Source: an uncultured Clostridia bacterium
GTDB taxonomy: Bacteria; Bacillota_A; Clostridia; TANB77; CAG-508
Assembly: GCA_944392525.1 (NCBI GenBank)
Contig: CALXXB010000026.1
Coordinates: forward strand, 1 to 20,984
DNA length: 20,984 nucleotides
Direction: 5' to 3'
Below the pieces are notes generated by a model that ran no database searches, had not been told where the DNA came from, and saw nothing but the letters and a program-made list of their open reading frames with translations. The position numbers were made by a program, and so were the translations under genes. Shown piece by piece: positions 7,933-15,526 of the stretch; the stretch's first letter is position 1; the number at the start of each line of letters is the position of its first letter.

Positions 7933-9180
7933 TTAATTTCTTTCTTCTTGTAATCCTGCTTCTGCAATTTTTATATCTCTTACATGGTTTATCTTTTCCC
8001 ATGTTGTCTCTCTCTTGAATAAACATTTGAAATTTATTAATAACCATGAACCCATAAATAATGGATAACAAGCTAAACCTTTTAGCATTGGTTTGATTGG
8101 TCTTTTATCTAAGAACATTGCTATTGCTGCTGTACCTATTGGGAATAAGAATGTTGGTATCAAATACCTCATGATATTCTCTATAAGTTCTGCTTGTGTC
8201 ATTCCATCTCCTGCATACATCAAGAAGTTTGTAAATAACAATACTATTGTTAAAATAAACATTGGTATACTTCCTGCAATATATAATAAACCGTCAACAT
8301 TTACCATTGATTTATTTTCTTTAGCAGCTACTGCTAAGTCTTTTGTATATTCTTTTATACATTGTATATGTCCAACTGTCCATCTACTTCTTTGAGACCA
8401 ACTTTGTTTAAATCCTGTTGGTTGTTCATCATATACTATTGCATCTGTTGCCCAACCTAACTTTTTACCTTTTATTATTCTCTTTAATGAAAATTCAATA
8501 TCCTCTGTCAATGTTACTGTATCCCAACCTTGTGGTTTTACAACATCAAATCTTACCATAAATCCTGTACCATTTAATAATGGTGATAATCCTATATTAT
8601 ATCTTGCTAAATGATAAAATCTGTGCATTGTCCAATAGAATAATGCATATCCTGCTGCAATCCAGTTATCTGTTGGATTTTTAATATCTCTATATCCTTG
8701 TACTACATCTTCGCCTTGGCAAAGGTGTTTATTCATATTTTTTATAAAATTAGGATCCACTATATTATCTGCATCAAATACAAAGAATGCATCATATGGA
8801 GCATCTTCTTTTATTTTTTGTTGTAAAAACCAGTCTAGTGCATATCCTTTTGTTTTCTTACTAGGATTAAATCTTTCATAAACAATTGCTCCTGCATCTC
8901 TTGCAATTTGTGCTGTATTATCTGTACAGTTATCTGCTATTACATAAATATCATATAAATCTTTATTATAATTTTGCGCTTTAAGACTATCTATTAAGTT
9001 TTTTACTACGGCTTCTTCATTATGGGCTGGTATTATTGCCATAAATCTATGGTCTTTTTTTACTTTTAATGGTTTGTCTTTTATTTTTACTAAAGAACAT
9101 AAACTTACTAAAATATTGTATAACCAAAATATTGTTATTACCCATACTAAAGCTTCTCTTAGTATATATAAATAATCCAT
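7933..9180 (-). CDS. membrane-bound processive family 2 glycosyltransferase
   Basis: A 415-residue GT-2 enzyme of the cellulose/hyaluronan/poly-GlcNAc synthase type, expected to polymerise sugar from a nucleotide-sugar donor at the cytoplasmic membrane. One transmembrane helix lies near residues 8-30. The GT-A core follows with FMAIIPAHNEE, DNCTDN (first Asp), FVFDADN (DxD metal site), TEDIEFS (catalytic Asp) and QRSRW (the QxxRW motif of processive enzymes). Three hydrophobic segments near the C-terminus (about 300-325, 343-363, 372-392) could form the translocation channel. No PilZ domain or polysaccharide export genes are adjacent, so the product is unknown. It is monocistronic, with its own promoter and terminator. 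AGAGGT precedes the ATG by about seven bases. Confidence 0.88.
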   Translation of the reverse strand: MDYLYILREALVWVITIFWLYNILVSLCSLVKIKDKPLKVKKDHRFMAIIPAHNEEAVVKNLIDSLKAQNYNKDLYDIYVIADNCTDNTAQIARDAGAIVYERFNPSKKTKGYALDWFLQQKIKEDAPYDAFFVFDADNIVDPNFIKNMNKHLCQGEDVVQGYRDIKNPTDNWIAAGYALFYWTMHRFYHLARYNIGLSPLLNGTGFMVRFDVVKPQGWDTVTLTEDIEFSLKRIIKGKKLGWATDAIVYDEQPTGFKQSWSQRSRWTVGHIQCIKEYTKDLAVAAKENKSMVNVDGLLYIAGSIPMFILTIVLLFTNFLMYAGDGMTQAELIENIMRYLIPTFLFPIGTAAIAMFLDKRPIKPMLKGLACYPLFMGSWLLINFKCLFKRETTWEKINHVRDIKIAEAGLQEERN

Positions 9181-9237
9181 TTTTCTACCTCTCTTTTTTA
9201 ATAATATTCTTGTTAATATTATTATGCTACTTTTTCT

Positions 9238-9266
9238 ATTATACTATCAAATGCAAATTATTGCAA
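9238..9266 (-). promoter_or_regulatory. sigma-A promoter of the glycosyltransferase gene
   Basis: TTGCAA (9261-9266) and TATAAT (9238-9243) on the minus strand are separated by exactly 17 bases, about 57 bases before the ATG. Confidence 0.75.
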
Positions 9267-9440
9267 TATTTTCCTATGATTTTTATTAATTTTTTTGCTC
9301 TTTTGCCTATTTCCGTTAGTTTTTCAAGGTTTTTATAGTTCTTAATTTTTTATTAAGTTCTTTTTTATTATTATATTCTTTTTTTCTCGTTATCATATAA
9401 AATGTCATTAATTAATATTTTATTAATTTTTACTAATTTG

Positions 9441-9470
9441 TTGCACTTATTTTCTATTCTATGATATAAT
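9441..9470 (+). promoter_or_regulatory. promoter of the tRNA-editing/HD gene pair
   Basis: TTGCAC (9441-9446), an 18-base spacer and an extended -10 TGATATAAT (9462-9470) lie just before the GAGG ribosome binding site at 9479-9482, so the leader is short (about 11 bases). Confidence 0.7.
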
Positions 9471-9487
9471 TATTATTAGAGGATAAT

Positions 9488-9964
9488 ATGAACGAAGTAA
9501 TAGAAATTTTAAATAAATTGAATATAAAATTTGATATGATTAATCATCCAGCTGTATATACATCAGAAGAAGCTGATTTTTATGTAAAAGATATAAAATG
9601 TAGTAAAGCAAAAAATTTATTTTTAGCTGAAAAAAATGATAAAAAGTTTTATCTATTTATTATTAAAGATACTAAAAAATTAGATATAAAAAAAGTAAGT
9701 AAATTAACCCAAGATAGATTGCACTTTGCAAGTGAAAATAGTTTAAAAGAAAAAATGAATCTAACTCCTGGGATGGTTTCTATATTTGGACTAATAAATA
9801 ATAAAGAAAATGATATAAAAACTTATATTGACAAAGAACTTTTAGATGAAGAGCTTATTGCCTTCCATCCTAATGATAATACAGCTACAATGTTAATAAA
9901 TACAAATGATATATTAAGATTTCTACAAGAAATGAACTTTAATTATGAAATTATAAATTTATAA
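9488..9964 (+). CDS. prolyl-tRNA editing protein (ProX/ProXp-ala, YbaK-like)
   Basis: A 158-residue free-standing editing domain of the YbaK/ProX (PrdX) type, which hydrolyses mischarged Ala-tRNA(Pro) in the cytoplasm. Visible signatures are FDMINHPAVYTSEEA, the SKAKNLFLAEK segment with the conserved lysine (about Lys42, next to Asn43), and LTPGMVSIFGLINNK, the Gly-x-Val-Ser...Phe-Gly-Leu stretch of the family. It ends HPNDNTATMLINTNDILRFL as expected. Length matches ProXp-ala. It is followed after 16 bases by the HD-domain gene, which has its own AAGGAG, so the two form an operon ending in a terminator at 10531. A ProX assignment is more likely than YbaK proper, but specificity cannot be read with certainty. 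Confidence 0.85.
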   Translation: MNEVIEILNKLNIKFDMINHPAVYTSEEADFYVKDIKCSKAKNLFLAEKNDKKFYLFIIKDTKKLDIKKVSKLTQDRLHFASENSLKEKMNLTPGMVSIFGLINNKENDIKTYIDKELLDEELIAFHPNDNTATMLINTNDILRFLQEMNFNYEIINL

Positions 9965-9980
9965 TTTAAAGGAGAAATTT

Positions 9981-10517
9981 ATGAAACAATATTTAAAAGA
10001 CTTAATGGAAAATGATAAAGAATTTCAAGAAATCATTAAACCATTAATTACAAATGAAACAGTTTTGCAAATGAAGAATTTCAGACAACATTATGAAACA
10101 ACATGTTTTGACCATTGTTATGCTGCTGCATATTACTGTTATTTAATCTGTAAAAAATATAATTTAGATTATAAATCAGCAGCAAGAGCTGCCATGCTAC
10201 ATGACCTATTCTTATATGATTGGAGAAAAAGGCAACCAGACAGAAAAGGTCTTCATGCATTTACACATGGCAAAATCGCTTGTGAAAATGCTTGTAAATT
10301 ATTTGATTTAAATGAAAAAGAAAAAGATATGATTATAAAACATATGTGGCCAGTTACAGTGGAGTTTCCTAAATCACTAGAAGGTTTCATATTAACTTTT
10401 GTTGATAAACACTGTGCCATGTCAGAAACATTTGAAGTGCTAAAGTCAAGATTGTTCATGAAAAAAGCTTTCCGTTATGCTTATGTGTTCTTAAGTTTAA
10501 TTATTATAAAATTTTAA
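9981..10517 (+). CDS. HD-domain metal-dependent hydrolase
   Basis: A 178-residue HD superfamily protein. The metal ligands can be traced: His45 (CFDHCYAAAYY), His74-Asp75 (MLHDLFLYDW, the HD pair), His96 and His121 (IIKHMWP), and Asp142 (FVDKHCA). HD proteins of this size usually act as nucleotidases or phosphohydrolases; the substrate cannot be told here. The last 20 residues (YAYVFLSLIIIKF) are hydrophobic and may anchor or pack the protein. A good AAGGAG precedes the ATG. It is co-transcribed with the tRNA-editing gene and closed by a terminator. Confidence 0.85.
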   Translation: MKQYLKDLMENDKEFQEIIKPLITNETVLQMKNFRQHYETTCFDHCYAAAYYCYLICKKYNLDYKSAARAAMLHDLFLYDWRKRQPDRKGLHAFTHGKIACENACKLFDLNEKEKDMIIKHMWPVTVEFPKSLEGFILTFVDKHCAMSETFEVLKSRLFMKKAFRYAYVFLSLIIIKF

Positions 10518-10530
10518 TATATAACATGTT

Positions 10531-10555
10531 AGAGAGGTTCTCCTCTCTTTTTTTA
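10531..10555 (+). terminator. intrinsic terminator after the HD-domain gene
   Basis: AGAGAGG, a four-base loop and CCTCTCT are followed directly by a run of Ts, 14 bases after the stop codon. Confidence 0.85.
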
Positions 10556-10556
10556 T

Positions 10557-10585
10557 TTGACTTTTTTATACAAACCTTTTATAAT
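10557..10585 (+). promoter_or_regulatory. sigma-A promoter of the membrane protein gene
   Basis: TTGACT (10557-10562) and a perfect TATAAT (10580-10585) are 17 bases apart. The leader then carries a small inverted repeat AACGT-aaaa-ACGTT (10596-10609) before the AAAGGA ribosome binding site. The promoter overlaps the only upstream alternative start, which argues for the ATG at 10623. Confidence 0.75.
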
Positions 10586-10622
10586 AATTTATGTAAACGT
10601 AAAAACGTTGAAAGGATTAGAA

Positions 10623-11363
10623 ATGCTTAAGTCTATTTATCGTAGCTTTATTACTAAGAATTATCCTGAAATTAATGCTGAGCAAGTAACTGAACTTTTC
10701 TTTTACCAGGCATTAATCACGTGGGTTTCCGTTTTTTGTTTTAGCACATTTTTCATGGTTCTTCTAGCAGTTGTTTTGTACTATTTGCACAATATCTTTT
10801 CTTTATACATTACAATTTTTATAATCATTTCATCTGTTATGTTTTCGTTTGCATATGTGTCAAATAAAAAATTCAAACCAATTTATGCATTATACAAATT
10901 CTTGTATTTTAATATATATGCAAAGAAAGGGAAAGCATTAACGAGAAAGGATTTTAAGAAGTTAAAAAAAGTACACAGACCTTTTTATAGGTATTTTTAC
11001 GACGGTAAAGCTATCAACGATTGCTATTTCACATCATTCTTTCTGCTTAAATTATTGCAAAAAGATAAAATGCAATTCTTAGCAGTTAGAGACTATGATC
11101 CTTCTTGGAGAGAAAACTGCGACTATCACATGCATGTCGTATATGTTAACAATGGATATATTTTTGATACAGACTCTTACTTGCAATTTCCTTACGATAA
11201 ATATATTTCGCTGATGGATGCAAAAGAGTTCAAATCTTTTTCATTTGAGGATGTCAAAGACCTAACTGAAGAAGAATTCGGTAAAATCCATCATTCTGAG
11301 TTGGTATCATGGTGCGAAAAAAATCACTTTTTTCTCTGGGTTGATTGTCCAGTAGTTGAATAG
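10623..11363 (+). CDS. membrane protein with candidate transglutaminase/papain-like cysteine domain
   Basis: Not a family I recognise by name. With the ATG at 10623 (AAAGGA six bases upstream) it has 246 residues. Two transmembrane helices lie at about 31-56 and 58-80, followed by a basic linker. A soluble domain then has Cys134 at the start of a helix (INDCYFTSFFLLKLL), His171 opening a strand (HVVYVNNGYIF) and Asp182 or Asp184 after it (FDTDS). This Cys-helix, His-strand, Asp order with a turn between His and Asp is the layout of transglutaminase-like/papain-fold enzymes, so a membrane-anchored cysteine peptidase or amidase is possible. The frame could start earlier (TTG 10557), but that lies in the promoter. 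It is monocistronic. Codon use looks somewhat less AT-biased than in the neighbours. Confidence 0.8.
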   Translation: MLKSIYRSFITKNYPEINAEQVTELFFYQALITWVSVFCFSTFFMVLLAVVLYYLHNIFSLYITIFIIISSVMFSFAYVSNKKFKPIYALYKFLYFNIYAKKGKALTRKDFKKLKKVHRPFYRYFYDGKAINDCYFTSFFLLKLLQKDKMQFLAVRDYDPSWRENCDYHMHVVYVNNGYIFDTDSYLQFPYDKYISLMDAKEFKSFSFEDVKDLTEEEFGKIHHSELVSWCEKNHFFLWVDCPVVE

Positions 11364-11372
11364 ACACGCATT

Positions 11373-11408
11373 ATCCCCTAGTGAATAACTATCACTAGGG
11401 GATTTTTT
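11373..11408 (+). terminator. strong intrinsic terminator
   Basis: ATCCCCTAGTGA and its perfect 12-base complement flank a seven-base loop and are followed by six Ts on the plus strand, nine bases after the membrane protein stop. It also separates the convergent small minus-strand gene. Confidence 0.9.
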
Positions 11409-11412
11409 CTTC

Positions 11413-11763
11413 TTAATTTTTCTGTTTTGATGTATCTGCCCATCTTAACATCTTTATATCTTTATATTTACTTAAAACTTCTTTATATTTATCATATTCT
11501 TCTTCCCATAACTCATTTGGAACATTATCAAAAGCTTTAAATATTTTCTCCGCTTCTGATAAATAAATTATCTGCTCTTGTGGTGACATTGCTTCGTATT
11601 GTTTTGCAAATTTATATAATTTATCAAGCATTTGGTTTGCTTCAATAAATGACCAAAAATCTTTTACTTTCATTCCAAATAATTTTATCTGTAATACAGC
11701 ATATGCTACTAACGCAAATATAATAAATATTAATATATATATTACTGCCAATATTGCTGTCAT
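11413..11763 (-). CDS. small single-pass membrane protein of unknown function
   Basis: A 116-residue protein with an N-terminal transmembrane helix (AILAVIYILIFIIFALVAYAVL, about residues 3-24). It has no cleavage site, so it is likely a membrane anchor. The remaining ~90 residues are helical and soluble (VKDFWSFIEANQMLDKLYKFAKQYEAM, then PQEQIIYLSEAEKIFKAFDNVP and LWEEEYDKYKEVLSKYKDIKMLRW). I do not recognise a functional family. It is monocistronic, with a strong promoter at 11800-11828 and AGAGGTGG directly upstream of the ATG, so it is likely well expressed. Confidence 0.8.
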   Translation of the reverse strand: MTAILAVIYILIFIIFALVAYAVLQIKLFGMKVKDFWSFIEANQMLDKLYKFAKQYEAMSPQEQIIYLSEAEKIFKAFDNVPNELWEEEYDKYKEVLSKYKDIKMLRWADTSKQKN

Positions 11764-11799
11764 TTTTCCACCTCTTCATTTTTCCTTTTGTACTTTTTA

Positions 11800-11828
11800 A
11801 TTATAACACTTATTGTTTTTTTTTGCAA
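11800..11828 (-). promoter_or_regulatory. sigma-A promoter of the small membrane protein gene
   Basis: On the minus strand TTGCAA (11823-11828), a 17-base spacer and TATAAT (11800-11805), with TGT before it making an extended -10. Confidence 0.8.
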
Positions 11829-11883
11829 ATATTTACTATAATATATTTTCCTTCACTTCTATCTAGATTTTATAAATCCTTTG

Positions 11884-11892
11884 TGCTATAAT
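11884..11892 (+). promoter_or_regulatory. extended -10 element upstream of the transporter gene
   Basis: TGCTATAAT is a perfect extended -10. No clear -35 box is present 17-18 bases upstream. A transcript from here would have a leader of about 77 bases before the transporter ATG at 11976. Confidence 0.45.
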
Positions 11893-11975
11893 AATACTGT
11901 TTTATTTTTATATTCTTTTTATAGGATTATATGAATAAATTATCATTATAATTAATATTTTTAGGAGAAGGAATT

Positions 11976-12846
11976 ATGGATAATCATGAAGAAAAATTTG
12001 TTGTAACAAAAAGAGCCGGAATTTTAGGTATGGCTCGGAAATATATTTTTATTAATCATAAAATCAAGTATTGGTTTTTTATGTAGAAGTCAAGCTATGA
12101 TTGCAGATAGTTTTAATAGTGCTGGTGATATATTTGCATCTCTTATGACATTTATTGGTAACCGTATTGCAAGTGTTCCAAACGACGAAGATCATAACTT
12201 AGGTCATGGAAAAGCTGAATATATTTTCTCAATGTTTATTAGTATAGCAATGATATTAGTTGCTGCTAAATTACTTTTTGATTCTATATCAAGCTTAGTA
12301 TCAGGAGAAAAACTTTCATTTTCATGGTTTTTGATATTAGTTTGTATAATTACAATAGTAACTAAATTATGTTTATATTTATATACTCATTCTATAAACA
12401 AAAAACATCCAAGTATCTTACTTGAAGCAAATATGAAAGACCACAGAAACGACTGCGTTATAACTACTTTTACTCTAATTTCTATAATATTAACTCTTTT
12501 TGGTATATATTGGTTTGATGGTGTCGTAGGTATTGGTATTTCATTATGGATATGTTATACAGGAATTACAATTTTCATAGAAAGTTATAATGTTTTAATG
12601 GATATTAGTATAGATAGTAAAACAAAAGACTTAATTTTAGAAATAGCTCATAGTTACAAAGAAATTCAAGACGTAAAAGATATTGTTTCAGCTCCTGTTG
12701 GAGATAGATATCTAGTTTTTATTACTATTGGTCTTGATGGCAATATGACTACTTTTGAAAGTCATTCTCTAGCAGATGAGTTAGAAAAATCAGTTACTAA
12801 ATTAGATAATGTTTATAAAACGGTTGTACATGTTGAACCACAATAA
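11976..12846 (+). pseudogene. cation diffusion facilitator (Zn2+/Fe2+/Mn2+ efflux) gene broken by a one-base frameshift
   Basis: The gene begins at ATG 11976 with AGGAG and AAGGA upstream and reads MDNHEEKFVVTKRAGILGMA. An extra base at about 12036 (the C of GCTCGGA) then shifts the frame, and this frame stops at a TAG about 17 codons later. Dropping one base restores GNIFLLIIKSSIGFLCRSQAMIADSFNSAGD, the normal first helix and second-helix metal site of a CDF transporter (DSFNSAGD carries the DxxxD ligands). Translation is then open to 12846 with HNLGHGKAEYIFS, DHRNDC and the cytoplasmic C-terminal domain, about 290 residues in all. An internal ATG at 12097 would give a 249-residue form lacking helix 1. 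This is either a real inactivating or phase-variable mutation or an assembly/sequencing error. Confidence 0.8.
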
Positions 12847-12869
12847 AAGGAGCCTATAGCTCCTTTTTT
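12845..12869. terminator. bidirectional terminator between convergent genes
   Basis: AAAAGGAGC, a five-base loop and GCTCCTTTT lie between the transporter stop and the stop of the acidic protein gene. T-rich tails follow on both strands (TTTTTT on plus, TTTTATT on minus), so it can serve both genes. Confidence 0.85.
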
Positions 12870-14133
12870 AATATCCTCTTTGATTTTGTAACCTTGGGTC
12901 TTCAAACTCCTCATCTAATTCCTCTACAACTTCTTGTGGAGTTTTTTCTACATCTGCATTTTGCTTTTCTATATATCTTTCCCTTGCATGTTCTTTATCT
13001 GGTGTTCCATCATCATTATAAAATCCCCATCTTCTTGCAAGTTCATCAAATGTAATTTCTGTTCCATCTTCTAAAAGAATTTTATCATCTACATGCACAT
13101 GTGATTTTGTTCCTAAATCTCCATCCACATCTCTCTCATCCATTTTTACATCATCTACTGGATGTTTCTTTGCTTCTTCTAAATTTTTTTCTACAGTATC
13201 TTCTCCTTCTTGTTCATACTCACCAATTACACTTCTTGTACTTGTATCTGGTACAAATGTTGTATTTGAATCTCTAAGTTGTACTCCCATTGTTTCTGTA
13301 GAATCTCTTGCTTCTTCTCCTATATTTACCTCTACTCTTCCATATTCATTATTATCAATTTGTATAACTTTGTCACCTATTGAATATTCACTTAAAACAC
13401 TATCATATTTTACTGTTCCATCATCTCTTACTTGATATTTTTCTTCTCTAGGATTATTTCCTGAACTATCTTTTTGTTCTAACTCTGGTATATATTTTGC
13501 TAATGGCTCAACTTCCCCTCTATTATTTATTATTACTAAAGAATATCTCGTTGTATTATTTTTCATTCTGTTTCCTTCTGCATCTCTCATCATATTCATA
13601 TCATCTGATTCTATTACACCTAATTCTTTAGCATCCCCTGGAATTCTATCTCCTAGCCAAGTTCTTACATCATGCATATCATTTGCTCTTTCAGATAGCT
13701 CAATAGTCTGTTTAACAGCTACATCTTTTGTAGTAATAGTTGCCTCCCTATCATCTCCTTCTTCATCATCTTCTCTTTCATCTCCTTCTTTTTCCTTCAC
13801 TTCTGCATGTTCTTCTTCATCTTCAGATAGTTCAATTCTTCTTATATCTCTTACATGTAAATCTCTATCTCCTAATTCTCTCATGTAAGTATCAATTTTT
13901 CTTGTTATTTCACTTTCTTTATCTATATCTTCTCTTGACATTCCATCTATTTTATCTTTTATTTGTGATGATACTTCATTATCCAATGTATTTTGTAACA
14001 TTAATATATTATCTTCCATTACTTTTGGGTCTAATACACCTATTCTTATATCTCCAATATAATATTCATATAAATCTTCTTGCTTTCTAACCGTTACTTC
14101 TGCTATTCTTCCATCATCTAAAATAATTCTCAT
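12868..14133 (-). CDS. very acidic protein of unknown function, last gene of the rimO operon
   Basis: A 421-residue protein that I cannot assign to a family. It starts with a small beta-rich segment (MRIILDDGRIAEVTVRKQEDLYEYYIGDIRIGVLDP) that may be a fold of its own. A long hydrophilic helix and a Glu/Asp cluster follow (about residues 104-130). The middle has a more structured stretch (RYSLVIINNRGEVEPLAKYIPELE, then DKVIQIDNNEYGRVEVNIGEE), and the C-terminus (DDKILLEDGTEITFDELARRWGF) may be a small helical domain. There is no signal peptide or membrane helix. Its ribosome binding site (TAGGAG) overlaps the rimO stop codon, so translation is coupled to rimO. Function cannot be inferred from the sequence. 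Confidence 0.8.
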   Translation of the reverse strand: MRIILDDGRIAEVTVRKQEDLYEYYIGDIRIGVLDPKVMEDNILMLQNTLDNEVSSQIKDKIDGMSREDIDKESEITRKIDTYMRELGDRDLHVRDIRRIELSEDEEEHAEVKEKEGDEREDDEEGDDREATITTKDVAVKQTIELSERANDMHDVRTWLGDRIPGDAKELGVIESDDMNMMRDAEGNRMKNNTTRYSLVIINNRGEVEPLAKYIPELEQKDSSGNNPREEKYQVRDDGTVKYDSVLSEYSIGDKVIQIDNNEYGRVEVNIGEEARDSTETMGVQLRDSNTTFVPDTSTRSVIGEYEQEGEDTVEKNLEEAKKHPVDDVKMDERDVDGDLGTKSHVHVDDKILLEDGTEITFDELARRWGFYNDDGTPDKEHARERYIEKQNADVEKTPQEVVEELDEEFEDPRLQNQRGY

Positions 14134-14144
14134 ATTACCATCTC

Positions 14145-15512
14145 CTAAATGATTTCTCCAATTAAATCATAACTATTTACATCTATAATTTTACAATTAA
14201 CAAATTTATTAATCAAGTCTTTTTCATTTAGTCCATCTTCGTTTTTTAAATATACTAACCCATCTATATCTGGAACATTTTCAATAGTTCTTCCTATATA
14301 ATATTTTCCATCAAATGAAATATTTTCTATTAGCACTTCATAAACTTTACCTATTTTCTTTTCTAGGTTTTCTTCCGAAATTTCTTGTTGTTCTTTCATT
14401 ATCTTATTATATCTTGAAGTTTTTGTATTTCCATGTATTTGCTCAGGAAGTCTTGCTGCTGGTGTTCCATCTTCTTTAGAGTATTTAAATACCCCTAACT
14501 TATCAAATTTAGCTGCTTTTACAAAATCTAATAACTCATTAAATTCTTCCTTTGTCTCTCCAGGGAATCCAACAATTAGACTTGTTCTTAATGTTACATC
14601 TGGTATTTTGTTTCTTATCTTAGAAATTAATTCATTTATTTGTTTTTTATTTGTTTTTCTGTTCATTCTTTTTAAAACATTATCTGATATATGTTGAAGT
14701 GGTATATCAAAATATTTTGCAATTTTAGAATTTGTAGCTACAACATCTATTAATTCTTCTGTTATGCCTTCTGGATAACTATATAAAAATCTAATCCATT
14801 TGATACCATCGATTTTGCTTATATCATCTAATAAACTCGCAAGTTTGCTTTCTCCATATATATCAACACCATATTTTGTAGTATCTTGTGCAATTATAAT
14901 TAATTCTCTTATCCCTTTTTTAGCCAAATCTTTTGCTTCTTCTATTATTTCTTCTTTTTTTCTACTAACAAAAGGACCTCTTATATATGGAATTGCACAA
15001 TATGTGCATCTATTACTACAACCTTCGCCTATTTTTAAATAAGCATAATTTTTTCCTGTAGTTACAATCCTATCTAAATATTCTCCTTGTGAAAACATAG
15101 GCATTGGTGGAATTTCAGATATCTTAGTTATTTTCTTAGTTTTTGATTTTTCCACAATATCTCTTTTTACTAAATCTTCTATCTTGTCCCAAAGAATATC
15201 ATATTCATCAAGCTTTATCCACAAATCTACTTCAGGAAGCAATTTTACTAATTCATCATAATATCTCTGTACTAAACATCCCATTACGATTAAATACTTA
15301 CATCTTTTTTCTTTATATTCTGCCATCTCTAAAATTGTATTTATTGCTTCCTCTTTTGCAGAATCAATAAATCCACAGGTATTAATAACTAATATATCTG
15401 CTTTTTCTTCATCATTTACAACCTTATAATTATGTTCTTTAAACTTTCCAATTGTTATTTCTGTATCTATTAAATTTTTACTACATCCAAGTGATATAAA
15501 TCCTACGTTCAT
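14145..15512 (-). CDS. rimO: ribosomal protein S12 methylthiotransferase RimO
   Basis: RimO is a radical SAM enzyme that adds a methylthio group to an aspartate of ribosomal protein S12. The 455-residue protein opens GFISLGCSKNLIDTE, diagnostic of RimO over MiaB. Cys10, Cys46 and Cys79 hold the auxiliary cluster in the UPF0004 domain. The radical SAM motif Cys165-x3-Cys169-x2-Cys172 (GCSNRCTYCAIPYIRG) and SYPEGI, FDIPLQHISD and SLIVGFPGET follow. A TRAM domain occupies the last 70 residues or so (YEVLIENISFDGKYYIGRT). The start ATG has AAGGAAGG upstream and is 14 bases from the end of rng. The substrate assignment follows from the family. Confidence 0.95.
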   Translation of the reverse strand: MNVGFISLGCSKNLIDTEITIGKFKEHNYKVVNDEEKADILVINTCGFIDSAKEEAINTILEMAEYKEKRCKYLIVMGCLVQRYYDELVKLLPEVDLWIKLDEYDILWDKIEDLVKRDIVEKSKTKKITKISEIPPMPMFSQGEYLDRIVTTGKNYAYLKIGEGCSNRCTYCAIPYIRGPFVSRKKEEIIEEAKDLAKKGIRELIIIAQDTTKYGVDIYGESKLASLLDDISKIDGIKWIRFLYSYPEGITEELIDVVATNSKIAKYFDIPLQHISDNVLKRMNRKTNKKQINELISKIRNKIPDVTLRTSLIVGFPGETKEEFNELLDFVKAAKFDKLGVFKYSKEDGTPAARLPEQIHGNTKTSRYNKIMKEQQEISEENLEKKIGKVYEVLIENISFDGKYYIGRTIENVPDIDGLVYLKNEDGLNEKDLINKFVNCKIIDVNSYDLIGEII

Positions 15513-15526
15513 TTCTACCTTCCTTT

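Larger units (their letters stand above)
9181..9487 (+). other. divergent intergenic region between glycosyltransferase and tRNA-editing genes
   Basis: This 307-base stretch holds the leftward glycosyltransferase promoter and the rightward promoter of the editing-protein gene. It also has a perfect AT-only inverted repeat (TAATAATATT, six-base loop, AATATTATTA, 9199-9224) in the glycosyltransferase leader. The middle (about 9290-9430) is AT-rich with only a minor 6-bp inverted repeat at 9341-9357. No reading frame or RNA is apparent there. Confidence 0.6.

Noticed and set aside
7850..8071. A 73-residue minus-strand frame at the end of the glycosyltransferase gene
   Set aside because: It overlaps the glycosyltransferase coding region in another frame and runs through its terminator hairpin.
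12097..12846. A 249-residue transporter starting at ATG 12097 as an intact gene
   Set aside because: The frame continues upstream through the typical first CDF helix and has no ribosome binding site at 12097; a frameshifted full-length gene fits better.
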